Source of the DNA: Himantopus leucocephalus
Taxonomy: Eukaryota > Chordata > Aves > Charadriiformes > Recurvirostridae
Assembly: GCA_003993805.1 (NCBI GenBank)
Contig: RSEF01000014.1
Location: forward strand, 5,519,393-5,583,392
DNA: 64,000 bases
Direction of reading: 5' to 3'
Of this stretch, positions 61,641 to 64,000 are shown one piece after another. The position numbers and the translations under genes were made by a program. Positions within the stretch are counted from its first letter, which is position 1, and each line of letters begins with the position of its first letter. The notes under the pieces were generated by a model. The model made no database searches. It was not told the origin of the DNA and saw only the letters and a program-made list of their open reading frames with translations.

Positions 61641-64000
61641 CCGCCTTCAATCCATTAGCACACCATTACTGCAGATTGGTAGCAGTCCGGTAGAGTTTTC
61701 GCATCTTTGAAGTGCACTACAAAATTACACCGGGTTAAATGGTCATTTCTAATTTAAAATATTTTCATGCTTTGTAGATGAAATTACTGATCTTTCACAA
61801 AATTGCATCAGTTGAGATCACAATCAGGAGGACAGTTTAGTATCAGACATTGCTAAATAATTTCCTTGCTGCTTTACAGATTCAATTTTGCTGTTCTCAA
61901 GAAAGTTCTGGTTATAAAACCAAACGCATATCCTTTATAAAGTGGGAAGCAACAGCTACAAATAAATTCTGCTGTTGTCTCAAAAGCATCAAAACCACCA
62001 CGTAATCTTACAGGAGCTGGATTGGAGGCGGCAGGGGGCTCGGTATGATGCAAAGGTGAAGGGGAAAATTCCCCAACAACTCTTGAATGTGTTTCAGAAA
62101 TTTATATACAGTGAAGCGACGCTGACTCTGACTCGCAGAAAAGCTGCAATAGGCAAAGCAGAGACCATTCCCTACAGACGTAATTCATATAATGTGGATA
62201 GACTTACAGCTCAATGAAGAGCATGTGTCTCAGGCCACAGCTCATGTGGTTTTCCATGTAATTTAGTGCTTCTTAATTTCACTCCAAGCAAGGACGCAAA
62301 AGACGGGAAACCGGAATGCCTGTAAGCAAGGTGTCCCCGCATCCCCAGGGCCACCTGCTCCTGGGCATCACAGCACACCGCAGCACCCAGGGACGGAAGG
62401 CTACTGCTCCGGGCAGAGGAGCAAAGGGTGTTTTTCAGCCAAAAAGCAAAAGCTGCTGCCGCTTTGAGAACCAGTTTTCTACTGGATGTGATGTGCAGCA
62501 GGGGAATGCCGCCCCCAAGTGAGAGACAAAAAGCAGCTGGTTACCAAAATGAAGGATGAATAACGCAAAGGCTCTTGGGTGCTAAACAAAAAAATGATAC
62601 TGCAAATTGAAAAATTGCTGAAGTCATAGTTATAATTACTGAAGATACAGGGAAAACATCTGCAAGATAGGAGATCCTGTCAACACGCTATCAAGATTTA
62701 CTGGACAAAGAGATAATAACCAAAACCTTTCTCTTGCTTTTAAGTCTCAAGGACGGACCAATCTCTCTTCTTCTCTTTTAAGATACACAGTCACTTAATA
62801 ATGCCAAGAATTCTCGACAGTAAGCTTATTATAATGAAATCACCCCAAATTCTCGCTGGTTATGCTATGAGAAACGGGCGTAAACAAAGTCACTGTGGAA
62901 CAACTGATGGAAGGAAGACAAGATTTCAAGCAGAAATTGCCCACATCCTTATTGCTGGCAAGTCACTTGACCTAGCTTAAAAGAAGCTGCCGAGTTCTGC
63001 AGCAGACGTGGCTTTTGTTCCCACTCTGCCTAACGACTCCTGAGAGACATGGGGCAAAGTACTAAACTGGGAAACTCCTTTTTTCCCTCCCTCTCTAATG
63101 TAAAGACAACGCTCCCTCTGTAAAACCATCCAAAAATCATTGACCAAAGGTAATTTCTGAGCACACGGTGCCACTACTGACACAAAACGCGCCGGATGGG
63201 CCACGCCACTCGGGCAGTAAAAGGATTAAGCAGTATAATAAGTGCAGAACTCGAGCACCTCCACGTTCAGAGGTGGCGGTAACCTAATCTCCCTGATCCT
63301 CAAAGCAAAGGTGACCTTCACAGCTGCAATAAAGTGTAGAACTTGGAGGAAGATTCTGAACTTCTCAAAATCTATTCCATCAACACTGTTCGCATAATCT
63401 CCCAGGCAGATGCTGTCAGGTAAGGAACACGGTACCAAAGCAAATTGGGAGATGGAAAAATGCAGAGCATTTTATTCAGGAAAGGATGAGTCCCTGGAGG
63501 ACGGACAGCCCTATGTCAGACTGAAACATGGACAAAGAAAACAGGAAGGTGCAGGCAGGTAGGAAAGTAAGGGGCTCAGGTGTTACCAGATTTCTCATGT
63601 GACAAAAAAGCATCAGATTTGCAAAACCATCTCAAAGCAAGAATACGCATTTGTTGTTTCACTGTCCGGGCTGCAGCCGAGGTTGAGGGGCAACAGCTGA
63701 GCGACTCCTCTCTCCTCCTGTTTTTCCGTGATGTTTTCGTTCAACACCTTGCTGGGACAGAGCACAGAGATCAAAAGATTAGCACGTCTCTGCTGGGAAT
63801 AATACACTTTTGCGATAGGTCTCCTTCCCTCCATCCTAATCAAATGGTGCTGCAGCCCCTGGGGAGAGAATACATTGCCAAAGAAAAAAAATGTGAGTTT
63901 GCAGCTGCTTCCTCAACAGCAAAGGGCAGCCTGACTGATGAAACTCTGCCAAGCCCATTGCTTCCAGCATTATGCAGTCGGGCAGTACAGCATCCCCCGG

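Larger units (their letters stand above)
55372..64000 (-). other. MAD1L1: MAD1L1 intron (3' part, runs off the right edge)
   Basis: This is the intron preceding the exon at 55315-55371 in gene sense. It ends with a polypyrimidine tract and an AG acceptor at 55372-55373. It holds several CR1 fragments (57.2-57.96 and 58.79-59.12 kb), a 100-N gap, CpG-rich patches at 58.03-58.17 and 58.43-58.54 kb, and AT-rich candidate elements at 60.64-60.97 and 61.44-61.64 kb. The expected preceding exon (human SYDSELTP..AEME region) was not seen, so the intron probably continues past 64000. I saw no identifiable feature in 55.4-57.2, 59.2-60.6 (apart from low-complexity A runs) or 61.7-64.0 kb. Confidence 0.8.

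Overview
The window is a piece of a vertebrate, almost certainly avian, nuclear genome. It carries many CR1 non-LTR retrotransposon fragments with the typical 3' tail (ATTCTATGATTCT-type). It has no bacterial-style gene packing and no long clean reading frame. Two 100-base runs of N and one isolated N show that it is a draft scaffold.

The only protein-coding content I can support is three small exons on the minus strand, at 55315-55371, 35240-35328 and 26060-26150. Joined in that order they give one open frame of 79 codons with compatible splice phases (0, then 2, then 0). They match the coiled coil just upstream of the MAD2-binding motif of the spindle checkpoint protein MAD1, approximately human MAD1L1 residues 454-532 by my recollection, with no insertion or deletion. 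The window is therefore an internal slice of MAD1L1. Gene sense runs from high to low coordinates, and all remaining sequence is intron. Neither the next exon, which should open with the equivalent of human GDYD and carry the MAD2-interaction motif, nor the preceding one was found. I infer that they lie beyond the left and right edges.

Layout from left to right: 1-26059 is intron with three avian CR1 copies (1.4, 8.4 and 17.5 kb), an ancient CR1 (6.3-6.75 kb), two AT-rich candidate conserved elements near 18.3 and 18.7 kb, and a CR1 tail / 100-N gap / tRNA-Leu 5' half at 25.1-25.3 kb. The segment 26151-35239 is intron with an ancient CR1 interrupted by a younger CR1 (26.4-27.8 kb) and an 11-copy ~42-bp minisatellite (29.0-29.45 kb). 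The segment 35329-55314 is intron with a GATA-motif cluster (36.8 kb), a CR1 reverse transcriptase fossil (40.85-41.83 kb), a C-rich tract (43.6-43.9 kb), further CR1 copies (48.0 and 49.7 kb) and a homeodomain-motif cluster (52.4-52.6 kb). The segment 55372-64000 is intron with several CR1 pieces (57.2-59.1 kb, one spanning the second gap), small CpG-rich patches, a possible 13-nt microexon (61.03 kb) and AT-rich candidate regulatory elements (60.6 and 61.5 kb).

The most unusual structure is the tRNA-Leu(AAG) 5' half facing a CR1 3' tail across a gap, both on the minus strand. It is either a genuine intronic tRNA gene clipped by the gap or the two ends of a tRNA-headed, CR1-tailed SINE.
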